Shown one piece after another: positions 23,624 to 32,285 of a stretch of 64,000 nt of DNA. The stretch covers positions 1 to 64,000 of the forward strand of contig NZER01000349.1 of the NCBI GenBank assembly GCA_002690445.1, given 5' to 3'. Under the pieces are notes generated by a model that saw nothing but the letters and a program-made list of their open reading frames with translations, searched no databases and was not told where the DNA came from. Made by a program: the position numbers and the translations under genes. The first letter of the stretch is position 1, and each line of letters opens with the position of its first letter. This DNA comes from Candidatus Pacearchaeota archaeon. Its GTDB lineage: Archaea > Nanoarchaeota > Nanoarchaeia > Pacearchaeales > GW2011-AR1.

Positions 23624-24346
23624 ATGGCAAAGGAAATTAAGAAAGTTAAAGAAGATTCTGAAGCTGAGAAAGATAGCGGAGAGAAAGAAGATTCTGAAGC
23701 GAAAGTTGCAGTTAGGAAAATTACTGGTATAGATGAAGCTTTGAAAGAACTTCGGAAAGAGGAGAACAAGAGGAAGTTTATTCAGTCAGTTGATTTGATT
23801 GTTAATTTGCAGAATATTGATGTTCGAAAGGAAAGTTTGAATACTTTTATTAATTTGCCGCACCCTTCAGAAAAAAAGATTGCTGGTTTTTTGAGTAAGA
23901 ACTCTGATGCTGTTGATACTATTAGTGAAACTGATTTTGTGAAGTTTAAAGATCCTAAGGAGATGAAACGGCTTTCTAAGAAATATGATTATTTTATTGC
24001 TGCTGCTCCGCTGATGGGTAAGATTGCGACGACTTTTGGGCGGGTGTTGGGGCCGGCGGGGAAGATGCCTTCTCCGCAAGCAGGGATTATTCCTAAGGAA
24101 AGTGATGAGGCTGTGAAGGCAATGGTTGAGAAAATGAAAAAAGTTGTGAGAGTTAAGACAAAAGAGAGGAGTATTAAACTTGTTGTTGGAAAAGAAGATT
24201 TGGCTGATTCTGAATTAAAAGAAAATATTGAAGCAATTTTGGTTGGGCTGGAAAAGATTTTGCCGCGGGGCAAGGAAAATATCAAGAATGCTCTGGTTAA
24301 ATTTACTATGACTTCTCCAATTAAAATTTTAGATAATACAAGATAA
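23624..24346 (+). CDS. rpl1: ribosomal protein uL1
   Basis: 240 aa. An acidic, Lys/Glu-rich N-terminal extension of about 30 residues (KEIKKVKEDSEAEKD..) comes before the uL1 fold: SVDLIVNLQNIDVRKESL, YDYFIAAAPLMGKIATTFGRVLGPAGKMPSP, and VRVKTKERSIKLVVGKEDL. It forms the L1 stalk of the E site. Start of the uL1-uL10-P1 stalk operon; the next gene begins one base after the stop. Confidence 0.94.
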   Translation: MAKEIKKVKEDSEAEKDSGEKEDSEAKVAVRKITGIDEALKELRKEENKRKFIQSVDLIVNLQNIDVRKESLNTFINLPHPSEKKIAGFLSKNSDAVDTISETDFVKFKDPKEMKRLSKKYDYFIAAAPLMGKIATTFGRVLGPAGKMPSPQAGIIPKESDEAVKAMVEKMKKVVRVKTKERSIKLVVGKEDLADSELKENIEAILVGLEKILPRGKENIKNALVKFTMTSPIKILDNTR

Positions 24347-24347
24347 G

Positions 24348-25382
24348 ATGGCAGAGGAAACAGAAAAAAAGGAAATTGAAAAAGAAGAAATAAAAGTTCA
24401 GGAAGAAACAAAGGAAAGTGAGACAGAACAAAAGACTGAGATAGGGAAAACAAAAAAAGAAAAACCGAAAAATAAAGTGAAGACGCATGTTTCTGAAGCA
24501 AAGAAGGAGAAAGTTAAGGAGCTGGCTGATTTGATGAAAAAGAAAACTGTGATGGTTGTTTCAATTAAGGGGCTGCCTAGTGCTCAATTTCAGGATATTA
24601 AGAAAAAATTGAGGGGGAAGGCAGTTATTCAGGTTGCTAAGAAAAGTTTGGTTGATTTTGCATTGGATCATTCTGGGATTAAAGAGCTACATGGATTGAT
24701 TCCGTATGTTCAGGAAAATAGTGCGATTTTGTTTTCTGATAATGATGCTTTTGAAATTTCTGGGATTTTGGCGAGTGAGAAAAGCCCGGCTAAGGCAAAA
24801 GAGGGGCAGGAGTCTCCGGAAGAGATTGTTGTGAGTGCGGGGCCGACTGATTTGCTGCCTGGTCCTGATATTTCTGCCTTGAGTGCGGTTGGGCTGCAGC
24901 CAAAAGTGGAGCAAGGTAAGATTCATATTGTGAAGGATTCGGTTTTAGTGAAAAAGGGAGAGAATATTAATTCTAATCAGGCATCTATTATGGCTAAGCT
25001 AGATATTGTGCCGTTCAAGGTCGGGATTGAACCGGTGGCTGCTTATACAGAGGGAAAGGTTTATGCTGATATTAAGATAGACAAGGAAGGATTTTTAGAA
25101 GAACTAAAAGATGCTTATTCAAGGGGGCTTGCTTTTAGTGTTGAGATTGGTTATGTTTGCAAGGATAATTTGAGTTTTGTTTTAGGACGGGCTGCAGCGC
25201 ATGAGGGTGCTTTGAGTGGGCTGATTAAAGAAGAAAAGAAAGATGATGCTGATTTATCTGGAGATGTTGGGGAAGTTCCTAAGGCAGATGAGCTTGCTGA
25301 GAAGGCGAAGGAGAAAGAAGAAGCTGGAGAAGAAAAGAAAGATGATGCTCAGGAAAGTAAAACTGGGGAAGACAAAAAATAA
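24348..25382 (+). CDS. rpl10: ribosomal protein uL10 (P0)
   Basis: 344 aa. An N-terminal Glu/Lys/Thr-rich stretch of about 45 residues precedes the uL10 RNA-binding domain (KEKVKELADLMKKKTVMVVSIKGLP..FQDIKKKLRG). The archaeal insertion follows, then the stalk helices that bind P1 dimers (YSRGLAFSVEIGYVC, RAAAHEGALSG), and an acidic, charged C-terminal end. The terminal GLG/SLFG-like factor-binding peptide seen at the end of P1 is not obvious here, where the tail ends ESKTGEDKK. uL10 anchors the stalk to uL11. Confidence 0.92.
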   Translation: MAEETEKKEIEKEEIKVQEETKESETEQKTEIGKTKKEKPKNKVKTHVSEAKKEKVKELADLMKKKTVMVVSIKGLPSAQFQDIKKKLRGKAVIQVAKKSLVDFALDHSGIKELHGLIPYVQENSAILFSDNDAFEISGILASEKSPAKAKEGQESPEEIVVSAGPTDLLPGPDISALSAVGLQPKVEQGKIHIVKDSVLVKKGENINSNQASIMAKLDIVPFKVGIEPVAAYTEGKVYADIKIDKEGFLEELKDAYSRGLAFSVEIGYVCKDNLSFVLGRAAAHEGALSGLIKEEKKDDADLSGDVGEVPKADELAEKAKEKEEAGEEKKDDAQESKTGEDKK

Positions 25383-25383
25383 A

Positions 25384-25677
25384 ATGGAATATACATATGC
25401 TGCACTTTTGCTGCACAAACTTGGGCAAGAAGTTAGTGAAGACAACTTGAAGAAAGTTATTTCTGCTAGCGGAGCTGAAGTTGATGAAGCAAAGGTGAAA
25501 GTTTTGGTGGCTAGCTTGAAAGATGTTAATATCGACGAGCAGTTAGCTAATGCGTCGATTGCAGCTGCACCGGCGGCGGGCGGGGATGCAGGGGCTGGCG
25601 AGGCACCAAAAGAAGAAAAGAAGAAAGAAGAACCTAAGGCAGAAGCTGCTGAAGGTTTGGCTTCATTATTTGGATAA
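25384..25677 (+). CDS. rpl12: ribosomal stalk protein P1 (L12)
   Basis: 97 aa from ATG at 25384 (MEYTYAALLLHKLGQEVSED). Helical dimerisation domain, Ala/Gly-rich hinge (ANASIAAAPAAGGDAGAGEA), charged stretch and the C-terminal peptide GLASLFG that binds translation factors. Typical archaeal/eukaryotic P1. Starts one base after uL10 (TAA-A-ATG). Confidence 0.93.
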   Translation: MEYTYAALLLHKLGQEVSEDNLKKVISASGAEVDEAKVKVLVASLKDVNIDEQLANASIAAAPAAGGDAGAGEAPKEEKKKEEPKAEAAEGLASLFG

Positions 25678-25823
25678 TTATAATTTAATTATGATTTGAA
25701 TAGTGGGGCTGAATCAGCTCTGCTATTGTTGAGATGAAGCCATTATAGCTTTGTCTTTGGCCGGTGATGGGGCTGTTTTAGTTTTGACAAGATTTTTAAG
25801 GAAGGTTTTTTGTATATAATTAT

Positions 25824-25837
25824 GCCTCTGTCGCATA
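25824..25837 (+). repeat. duplicate of the first 14 nt of tRNA-Ser, 67 nt upstream
   Basis: GCCTCTGTCGCATA equals the 5' end of the tRNA at 25891-25904. The 53 nt between the copies hold two hairpins, GGAATC-AAA-GATTCC and TCGTCC-TTT-GGACGA. A TATA-like TTTTTAAG at 25792-25799 is about 25 nt before the first copy, so transcription should start near it. Confidence 0.8.
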
Positions 25838-25890
25838 GTCGGAATCAAAGATTCCTCTCGTCCTTTGGACGAATGCGCAGAAAGACGGCT

Positions 25891-26057
25891 GCCTCTGTCG
25901 CATAATGGTATTGCACTGGCCTTGAATGGACTCTCTTTTCTTAGAAAGAAAAGATTCCCCCGAAGCAAAAGAACTTGTTTTGGGGAAACGCGGGAGTTTC
26001 CCACATCATGAAAGCCAGGCCCTTCGGGGCTCCCCGGTTCGATTCCGGGCGGAGGCG
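25891..26057 (+). tRNA. tRNA-Ser (anticodon UGA) with an 86-nt intron
   Basis: Acceptor GCCTCTG pairs with CGGAGGC and the discriminator is G (26057), as for serine tRNAs. The anticodon stem CTGGC/GCCAG flanks loop CTTGAA, giving TGA. The long variable arm GCCC-TTCG-GGGC marks a class II tRNA, and the T arm is CCCGG-TTCGATT-CCGGG. Exon 1 is 25891-25926 and exon 2 is 26013-26057; the intron 25927-26012 is at 37/38. The intron carries a perfect hairpin TCTTTTCTT-AGA-AAGAAAAGA and GGAAAC..GTTTCC. No CCA is encoded. The 3' end is 1 nt from the convergent membrane protein gene. Confidence 0.88.
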
Positions 26058-26058
26058 T

Positions 26059-26649
26059 TTATAGAACACCAAAAAAGATCAGGATTGCGAGAATAATTAA
26101 ACCAAAAACTGTGATTTCTTTTTTCCATTTGATTTTTTGAACTTTTTTAGAAAAATAAATGAGAATTGTAAGCTGAGTGATTGTTGCCATAAATATTCCT
26201 AATACAACAAGGGGGGCTACTGATAGGGAGGTTAAGAACAAAGATGAGTAGGCGATTGTGTCGTCGATAACTGTGGCAACTGCAGTTATGAAACCGATTC
26301 CTAAAAGTTTGAAATATCTTGTAGTTGAGATTCTTTTTTTCCTTTTTAATTTTTTTTCTACTTTTTTTTGGGGAATATGTATGAAGAGATCAAAATATAT
26401 TGTGATTGCCAGCAGAAGTATTAATCCTGCTGAAATATATTTATAGTAAGGAATTAGTTTGATTGCTGATGCAAATAAGATTGAGAATATTATTGCCAAT
26501 GAAATAGCAAGCAAGATTCCGGTTGCAAATGCGATTCGTCCGACTTTCTTTTTTGTGACATTTGCAGCGACTGGGATGTGTGTGAGTGTGTCATCAAAAC
26601 CTGTGATGATTTTTACAAGAAAACCAGAGATAAGATATTTTATCACCAT
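26059..26649 (-). CDS. CadD/LysE-like membrane transporter
   Basis: 196 aa, six membrane helices in two similar halves. Each half has an acidic motif in a helix: GFDDTLTHIP near residues 17-26 and VIDDTIAYSS near 127-136. Inverted pairs of such motifs are typical of CadD, LysE, GDT1 and related ion exporters. A basic loop (KKVEKKLKRKKR) separates the halves. The substrate is unknown; a metal ion is the simplest guess. Confidence 0.6.
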   Translation of the reverse strand: MVIKYLISGFLVKIITGFDDTLTHIPVAANVTKKKVGRIAFATGILLAISLAIIFSILFASAIKLIPYYKYISAGLILLLAITIYFDLFIHIPQKKVEKKLKRKKRISTTRYFKLLGIGFITAVATVIDDTIAYSSLFLTSLSVAPLVVLGIFMATITQLTILIYFSKKVQKIKWKKEITVFGLIILAILIFFGVL

Positions 26650-26699
26650 TTTATTTGAAAATGAATTAAGTTTATATATGCTGTGATTTATTCTATTTT

Positions 26700-27284
26700 A
26701 TGAAATCAATTTTAAAAAATAAGGGAGTCGCAATCTTTATAATAGTAGTTTTGGTTGTTGCTTTTGGATGGTTTGTTATAAAAATGGTAGAAAATATTAG
26801 TCCGGGAAAAACGCGCGTGAAGCTTGAGACGAGCAAGGGAGATATTGTAATAGAATTATATGATAACATGCCTGTGACATCTGGGAATTTTAAGAAGCTG
26901 GTTGAGGAGGGATTTTATGATGGGGTGATTTTTCACCGGGTGATTAAAGATTTTATGATTCAGGGCGGGGATCCGACTGGAACAGGGACGGGGGGGCCGG
27001 GTTATTCAATTGATGATGAATTTGTAAAAGGTTCGAGTAATTTGAGGGAAACAATTTCTATGGCAAATTCTGGACCGAATTCTGGAGGGAGTCAGTTTTT
27101 TATTAATTTAGTTGACAATGTTTTTTTAGACTGGGATAAAGAGCCGTTGACAAGTAAGCATCCTGTTTTTGGAAAGGTTGTAGAGGGGATGGATGTGGTG
27201 GATGCAATTGGCGGGGCGGCGGTGGGGGCGGGAAACAAACCAGTTGAAGAAATCACGATTAAGAAAGCTAGTGTTGTTAGTTAA
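26700..27284 (+). CDS. cyclophilin-type peptidyl-prolyl isomerase, membrane-anchored
   Basis: 194 aa. An N-terminal helix (VAIFIIVVLVVAFGWFVI) precedes a cyclophilin domain: VKLETSKGDIVIELYD, FYDGVIFHRVIKDFMIQGGDPTGTG, SMANSGPNSGGSQFFINL and HPVFGKVVEGMDVV. The catalytic Arg of FHRVI and the QFFI block are intact. The helix points the enzyme to the outside of the cell, where it would help fold exported proteins. TATA TTTATATA at 26670-26677. Confidence 0.92.
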   Translation: MKSILKNKGVAIFIIVVLVVAFGWFVIKMVENISPGKTRVKLETSKGDIVIELYDNMPVTSGNFKKLVEEGFYDGVIFHRVIKDFMIQGGDPTGTGTGGPGYSIDDEFVKGSSNLRETISMANSGPNSGGSQFFINLVDNVFLDWDKEPLTSKHPVFGKVVEGMDVVDAIGGAAVGAGNKPVEEITIKKASVVS

Positions 27285-28759
27285 TTTATTACAATCGGGC
27301 TAACTTCTTTTATAAATTTCAGGGCGTCTTTTAATTTTGTTTTGTTCTCTGTGTATAATGTAATAACTGGTTCTGTTTTTTTTATTTTACCAAGATGTTT
27401 ATGCAAATAAACTCCCGCGGTTCTATTTTCTGGAGTTCCTAAAACTCTGCATAGGGAATTAATTTTCTTATTATTAATTTCTGTAATTTTGCCAGATTTT
27501 TCTGCGCGGATAATCTTTTTAAATTGCGCTAGTTTGAGTTTTTTAATTTGTTTATCGAAATCTTTATTGTTGTTTTGTGTGTTGATTATTTCCTTGAATT
27601 TTTCGTAAGCTTTTCCTGATTCTAAAATTTCTAGGACTTTTGGTTTTGCGTTTTTTATTTTGCATAGTTTCATTAATTCAACAGCGAGAAAAACTGATTT
27701 TGCCTTGAGGTCCTGAGGGCAATCAGGTATATTTTGCAAAACTGCTAAGACATCCATCATTTCCAACACTGGGCCGATACCATTTCCAATTGGCTGACTT
27801 CCGTTGGTGTAAACTATTTTTATTTTTAATTGGAAAAAGTGAGATAATCTTCTGAATTTGGCTCCGAGTTTTTTCGCACTTATCAATGATTTGACTTTTG
27901 CTGATTTTCCGTAAGGGATGTCAATTAGAATGTGATTTGAACCTGCTGAAATTTTTTTGGATAGGATGGATGCTAGCAACTGGGGTTCGACATCCAGGTT
28001 AATTAATTTTTCTACTTGGATGATTTTATCGTCGGATGGGGCGAGACCTAGTGAGCCACCCCATGCCAGACATGCTCCTACTTTATTTACTATTCGTTTC
28101 AATTCCTTGTGGCCGAACTCTATGCTTGCTATTGTTTCGATTACATCTGCTGTTCCGGATGCAGAGGTGATTGCTCGCGATGATGTTTTTGGGACAACTA
28201 ATCCTGCTGCTGCGCAAATTGCGACGACAATTGGTGTTGTCCGATTTCCTGCGATTCCTCCGATACAATGTTTGTCTGCAATAATTTTTTGTTTGAATTT
28301 TAATTTGGCTCCGGTTTTCACCATTGATTTAATAAGATTGATTGTTTCTTTTAGTGACATGCCTTGGAGTTTTTCTGCGGCTGCAAAATAAGCAATTTCT
28401 GCTTCTGTTAGATTGTTGTGCACGATTTCTGAAATTAGGAGTTCTATTTCTTGTTTTGAAAGTGGAGCGCCTGAAAGTTTTTTTCTAATTAAATATGTTG
28501 CATCTGAAAGTTCGGATGTGCTTACTTCAATAGTTGATTTATTTTTTGATTTTAAGACTGCACTAACTTCGTTAGACAGGCCAATTTCATTTTTTTTGAC
28601 GAGTTTAGAAAAGATATCTACGACAGCGTAAACTTTTTTTGAAGATGTTAAGGCGATTCTGTCGTCTACATGGACATTTAATTTTTTCGCGGTTTCACCG
28701 TTAAGAATAACTACTGGCCGGCCAGCTAACCAATTAAAATTTTTAATTTTTAGTTTCAT
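27281..28759 (-). CDS. deoA: AMP phosphorylase (DeoA family)
   Basis: 492 aa from ATG at 28759 (a GTG at 28765, directly after the upstream stop, is an alternative). An N-terminal archaeal extension of about 85 residues is followed by the pyrimidine-phosphorylase fold: KHCIGGIAGNRTTPIVV (phosphate loop), KTSSRAITSASGTADVIE, and GQ-like GNGIGPVLEMMDVL. Length and extension match archaeal AMP phosphorylases, which turn AMP into adenine and ribose 1,5-bisphosphate. A candidate for the next pathway enzyme lies at 49378-50289; no RuBisCO is in the window. Follows the AI-2E-like gene in the same direction. Confidence 0.9.
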   Translation of the reverse strand: MKLKIKNFNWLAGRPVVILNGETAKKLNVHVDDRIALTSSKKVYAVVDIFSKLVKKNEIGLSNEVSAVLKSKNKSTIEVSTSELSDATYLIRKKLSGAPLSKQEIELLISEIVHNNLTEAEIAYFAAAEKLQGMSLKETINLIKSMVKTGAKLKFKQKIIADKHCIGGIAGNRTTPIVVAICAAAGLVVPKTSSRAITSASGTADVIETIASIEFGHKELKRIVNKVGACLAWGGSLGLAPSDDKIIQVEKLINLDVEPQLLASILSKKISAGSNHILIDIPYGKSAKVKSLISAKKLGAKFRRLSHFFQLKIKIVYTNGSQPIGNGIGPVLEMMDVLAVLQNIPDCPQDLKAKSVFLAVELMKLCKIKNAKPKVLEILESGKAYEKFKEIINTQNNNKDFDKQIKKLKLAQFKKIIRAEKSGKITEINNKKINSLCRVLGTPENRTAGVYLHKHLGKIKKTEPVITLYTENKTKLKDALKFIKEVSPIVIN

Positions 28760-28765
28760 TTTCAC

Positions 28766-29797
28766 CTATTTTCTAAATAATTCATCAAGTTTTCCTTGTT
28801 TGTAAAACTCTATTATTATCATGACGTACGCTAATATTAGCGGGCCGAGGACGAGCCCTGCGATTCCAAATAAATAAAGGCCGCCAATGATTCCGATAAC
28901 GCTCATCACGATTGGGAGATTTGATGAACTTCGTGATATGAAAATTGGTCTTAGGATGTTGTCTAATGTTGATACAACTAGACCTCCGTAAAGCAAAAGA
29001 GCTACTCCAGAAAAAGTGTCTCCAGTTACTAACAGCATTAGTCCGACAGGAAGCCAGATGAGCCACGAACCAAGGAAGGGGATTATAGAAACAATTGAGG
29101 CGACTACTGTGAGGATCAGCGCCTTGGGAACTCCGAGCACCCAGAGTCCAATCCCGAGAGCCAGACCCTGGAGAAGTCCGATTAGAACTTGTCCGTAAAT
29201 AATTGAATTAGTGATGCCACGAAATTCGCGCATGAACTTTACTTCTGTAGCTTTTGAAAATGGCGAAAGGTCACAGGCATATTTTTTGAGTTTTTCAGAG
29301 TCTCTTATGGCAAAGAAAAAGGTAAATAAGAAAACTGCAAACTGAAGGAGGAGGTGAGGGATGTTGACGATGATTACTGCGAATTGGTTTAGAATGGCTG
29401 TGAAAGCTTTGCCGAGGAGGTTATTGAGATTTATTGCAATTGCCCGCGCTGTTTCTTTTTTGAAAACAGATGGGAGGACTTGCTCAATGTGCTCTACAAA
29501 ATTAATTTCCTGAACTGTGGTGTACGTGTCAAAGGTTTGTTTAACTATTTTTGGCACTAACCAGATAAGGGGGATGGCGATGATAATGATGATCCCGATA
29601 ATTAGAATTAGTGCTGAAATATTTTTTCGTTTAACTGCAGTGTTGATTATGTTATAAATTGGAGAGAAAATATATGCAAAGAGCAAACCGAAAATTATAG
29701 CTATTAAGATAGGTTGGATAACTAGGAAGGCGAGGATGAAAATCCCAGCTACGATTATCATAAGAAATATTCTTTTTACTATTTTTTCATCTACCAT
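28766..29797 (-). CDS. AI-2E family (PerM-like) membrane protein
   Basis: 343 aa with about seven membrane helices, a soluble central region (VKQTFDTYTTVQEINFVEHIEQVLPSV) and the family end block: LLQGLALGIGLWVLGVP, IPFLGSWLIWLPVGLMLL and DNILRPIFISRSSSNLP. The 'P..LG..l.W.P' and 'DN.l.P...g' motifs define the family. The transported compound in archaea is unknown. Its stop is joined to the AMP phosphorylase start region. Confidence 0.88.
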   Translation of the reverse strand: MVDEKIVKRIFLMIIVAGIFILAFLVIQPILIAIIFGLLFAYIFSPIYNIINTAVKRKNISALILIIGIIIIIAIPLIWLVPKIVKQTFDTYTTVQEINFVEHIEQVLPSVFKKETARAIAINLNNLLGKAFTAILNQFAVIIVNIPHLLLQFAVFLFTFFFAIRDSEKLKKYACDLSPFSKATEVKFMREFRGITNSIIYGQVLIGLLQGLALGIGLWVLGVPKALILTVVASIVSIIPFLGSWLIWLPVGLMLLVTGDTFSGVALLLYGGLVVSTLDNILRPIFISRSSSNLPIVMSVIGIIGGLYLFGIAGLVLGPLILAYVMIIIEFYKQGKLDELFRK

Positions 29798-29875
29798 GTT
29801 TATTTAATGGGGCGGGAATTTATAAAGGTTCTGAAATGTGGTAAGATTTATAAATGAGCTTTGAATTTTTTAGTT

Positions 29876-30595
29876 ATGATTATTAAAAAAATCTTTGAAG
29901 GAGTGTTTGATGAAGAGGTTCATTCGGCTTTTTTGAAGTTTTCGCGGGGAGACTTTAAGAATCGGTATTTGGTTGAGGTGAAAAAGCAGGCGGGGGGGAA
30001 GTGGGCTATTAAAACTTCTGCTGAGTTTGCGAATTTTTTTGTCAGAACGTGTTTAGAAAAAGCGCCTGAAGAGAAAATTGCTATGAAGGGTGTGATTGTT
30101 TCTACTCTTAATATTGGCAATGATGATGAGCTTGGTTTTGAAATTAAAAAGAGGAGCAATTTTCAGGGGATTAAAAAACTGCAGGTTGATTGTGAAATTT
30201 CTCCGAATAAGATTTTGGATTTGATGGAAAAATATCCGAGGGTTTTTTTTGCGTTGAGTTTTTCTACTCCTAATTGTCAGTTGAAGATTAAGCCGAAGGC
30301 GCCGAAGTCAGGGAAGCCAGGGAAGGAGGGGGAGGGTCCGAAGGTGGATTTTTGCTCGTTGAAAACAACTAATGATGATATTGTGAGGGAGTTGTTATTT
30401 GATGTTAAATTAGATGGTCTTAGTGAGGCAGCAGTGAACCATGTTGTTAGAGTTGATGAAATTGTTTATCCGGATAATTTAGAAAGTTTGAAGCCAGAGG
30501 AAATTCGGGAGCAGTCAAAAAGAAAAGGTGTTATTGTGAGGAATTTAGTTGTTGAGGGGCAGGAGAGTGTGAGTGAGCATGAGTTTGTTGCTTAG
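29876..30595 (+). CDS. conserved archaeal protein of unknown function
   Basis: 239 aa from ATG at 29876 (MIIKKIFEGVFDEEVHSAFL). A soluble protein with an ordered start (HSAFLKFSRGDFKNRYLVEVKKQ.. WAIKTSAEFANFFVR) and later a short Pro/Gly/Lys linker (KPKAPKSGKPGKEGEG) before a second domain with FCSLKTTNDDIVRELLFD. I recognise the pattern from other DPANN genomes without a known function. TTTATAAAT about 23 nt upstream suggests a leaderless mRNA. Confidence 0.65.
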   Translation: MIIKKIFEGVFDEEVHSAFLKFSRGDFKNRYLVEVKKQAGGKWAIKTSAEFANFFVRTCLEKAPEEKIAMKGVIVSTLNIGNDDELGFEIKKRSNFQGIKKLQVDCEISPNKILDLMEKYPRVFFALSFSTPNCQLKIKPKAPKSGKPGKEGEGPKVDFCSLKTTNDDIVRELLFDVKLDGLSEAAVNHVVRVDEIVYPDNLESLKPEEIREQSKRKGVIVRNLVVEGQESVSEHEFVA

Positions 30596-30686
30596 GGGGT
30601 TGGTGGCGAGGAGTTTGTTAGTGGCTGTGAGTAAGTTTATGGAGCATTTTAGAAAAGAATAAGAAAGAAAGATTCTTGAGATAATT

Positions 30687-30974
30687 ATGGTTAAAGAGAT
30701 AGAGTCTGGCGGGGAGAAAATAGAAGAAGACCAAATAGTAGAAGAGGCATTTCAAGAACAGATAGGGAAGCGTAAACTTGAAAATCCTGTGCCAGCAATC
30801 ATTGTAATCATTGGTTTGGTAGTTGGTTTATTTTTTTTAGCTCCAAATGTTACTGGAAATGTTATTGAAGATTTAACAAACTCAACTTCTAATATAATTG
30901 GGGCAGTTTTAATTGTTGCGAGTTTAGTTGGTGGTTTTTTTTGGTTGAATGGTAGGAAGAAAAGCGAAAGATAG
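30687..30974 (+). CDS. two-helix membrane protein with TGNVI motif
   Basis: 95 aa. An acidic start, a first helix (AIIVIIGLVVGLFFLA), then PNVTGNVIEDLTNSTSNI, a second helix (GAVLIVASLVGGFFWL) and a basic end NGRKKSER. 'Motif-helix-basic tail' resembles sortase-type sorting ends, and TGNVI recurs in other membrane proteins of this window. It may be an archaeosortase substrate or simply a small two-helix protein. Confidence 0.6.
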   Translation: MVKEIESGGEKIEEDQIVEEAFQEQIGKRKLENPVPAIIVIIGLVVGLFFLAPNVTGNVIEDLTNSTSNIIGAVLIVASLVGGFFWLNGRKKSER

Positions 30975-31023
30975 AACAGCACAACCTTTAAAAACCTAAA
31001 AATCTGATGAATTTTATCGGTAG

Positions 31024-31120
31024 CTCAAAACTTAACTGTTTGAGTGAGGAATTTTGGTCGGTTGGCCACATACGACGGCAATGTGCTATTGCTTGACTAT
31101 ATCATAGTTAGTTATAACTA
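31024..31120 (+). promoter_or_regulatory. leader/promoter region of the large ribosomal operon
   Basis: CTCAAA..TTTGAG (31024-31044) can form a hairpin, and TAGTTATAACTA (31109-31120) is a perfect palindrome just before the uL3 ATG. A TATA-like CTATATCA at 31097-31104 lies about 25 nt upstream of the start. It could hold the promoter and an operator of the operon. Confidence 0.4.
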
Positions 31121-31128
31121 CGCGCAAA

Positions 31129-32094
31129 ATGACAGATCACGGAATACGTTCAGGGAGTCTGCAGTTTTATCCAAGAGTGCGGGCAAAGAAGGTTTTGCCT
31201 AGTGTAAACTGGAAAATTGTTTTGGATAAATCTGGGGTGGAGGGAGTTAATTTTCTTGGTTTTATTGGCTACAAAGTTGGGATGGTATCTGTTTCTGCTA
31301 AGGATATGACAGAAGATTCTATGACAAAAAACAAGAGTGTGATTATACCTGCGACAATTCTTGAATGTCCGGCTTTGAAAATTTATTCTGTTCGGTTTTA
31401 CAAAAATTCTAATGTTGTGAAGGAGGTTGTTGTTTCTAATGAAAAAGATTTGAAGAAAAAAATTAAGGTGAGTAAGGAAGTGAAAAATCTTGATTCTGTG
31501 AAGGACTTGGATTATGATGATGTGCGTGTTATTGTTTATTCTGATGTGCGGTCTGCTGGTTTTGGGAAGAAAAAGCCGGACATGCTTGAGATTGGTCTGT
31601 CTGGGGGGAAGGATGAAAAATTGAATTTTGTTAAGGAGAAAATTGGGAAGGATATTTCTGTTGCTGATGTTTTTAAGATTGAAGACGGGTTGGTGGATGT
31701 GCGGGGAGTGACCAAGGGTTATGGGACACAGGGTCCGGTTAAGAGATTTGGGATTTCGCTTAAAGCTAAGAAGTCAGAAAAGGGGCAGAGGCGGCCGGGT
31801 TCTCTTGCGCCGTGGCATCCGGCAAGAGTTACTTTTAGAGCTCCGATGGCTGGACAGACAGGGTATCACAATCGGATTGTTTATAATAATTTAATTTTGA
31901 ATGTAGGGAAAATTTCTGAAAAAGATATTAATAAGGATTCTGGTTTTCACAGATATGGCAAGATTAAAACTGATTATTTAATTTTAAGGGGTTCGATTCC
32001 GGGACCAAAAAAAAGAGGACTTGTTATTACACCTGCTATTCGAGCAACTAAATTTCAAGCAAAGAAAAAGTTTGAGGTGGCTGAGTTGAGATGA
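31129..32094 (+). CDS. rpl3: ribosomal protein uL3
   Basis: 321 aa, start of the S10/spc-like operon. Archaeal uL3 marks are SGSLQFYPRVRAKKVLPSVNW, GFIGYKVGMVSVSAKDMTED and the conserved VRGVTKGYGTQGPVKRFGI, with the peptidyl-transferase-reaching extension GQRRPGSLAPWHPARVTFRAPMAGQ in two overlapping parts. It is a primary 23S rRNA binder. The stop overlaps the next small gene by ATGA. Confidence 0.96.
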   Translation: MTDHGIRSGSLQFYPRVRAKKVLPSVNWKIVLDKSGVEGVNFLGFIGYKVGMVSVSAKDMTEDSMTKNKSVIIPATILECPALKIYSVRFYKNSNVVKEVVVSNEKDLKKKIKVSKEVKNLDSVKDLDYDDVRVIVYSDVRSAGFGKKKPDMLEIGLSGGKDEKLNFVKEKIGKDISVADVFKIEDGLVDVRGVTKGYGTQGPVKRFGISLKAKKSEKGQRRPGSLAPWHPARVTFRAPMAGQTGYHNRIVYNNLILNVGKISEKDINKDSGFHRYGKIKTDYLILRGSIPGPKKRGLVITPAIRATKFQAKKKFEVAELR

Positions 32095-32285
32095 CATTGG
32101 GAAGAACAGGGAGGATTTTATTAGTAAGACCAAAGGACATTCCAGAGCGTGATGGAGCAAATTCTGTGGAGAGTGTTATTGCGCATGCTGCAGATGCTAT
32201 GAATGAGAGAAACTGTTATCTAACTGACATTAGAATGCATAATGGAGTGGTTGCTTATGTTGGGGAGGAAAAAAATGAAAGTTAA
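32091..32285 (+). CDS. 64-aa unknown protein inserted between uL3 and uL4
   Basis: MTLGRTGRILLVRPKDIPERDG.. with a helix (NSVESVIAHAADAMNERN) and a strand end. It overlaps uL3 by four bases and uL4 by eleven, so it is coupled to both. The standard archaeal operon has nothing here. It is mildly charged, without Cys or membrane segments. Unknown function; translation is supported by the coupled ends. Confidence 0.6.
   Translation: MTLGRTGRILLVRPKDIPERDGANSVESVIAHAADAMNERNCYLTDIRMHNGVVAYVGEEKNES

Noticed and set aside
25723..26004. A minus-strand frame across the tRNA-Ser locus
   Set aside because: It is antisense to the tRNA and its intron.
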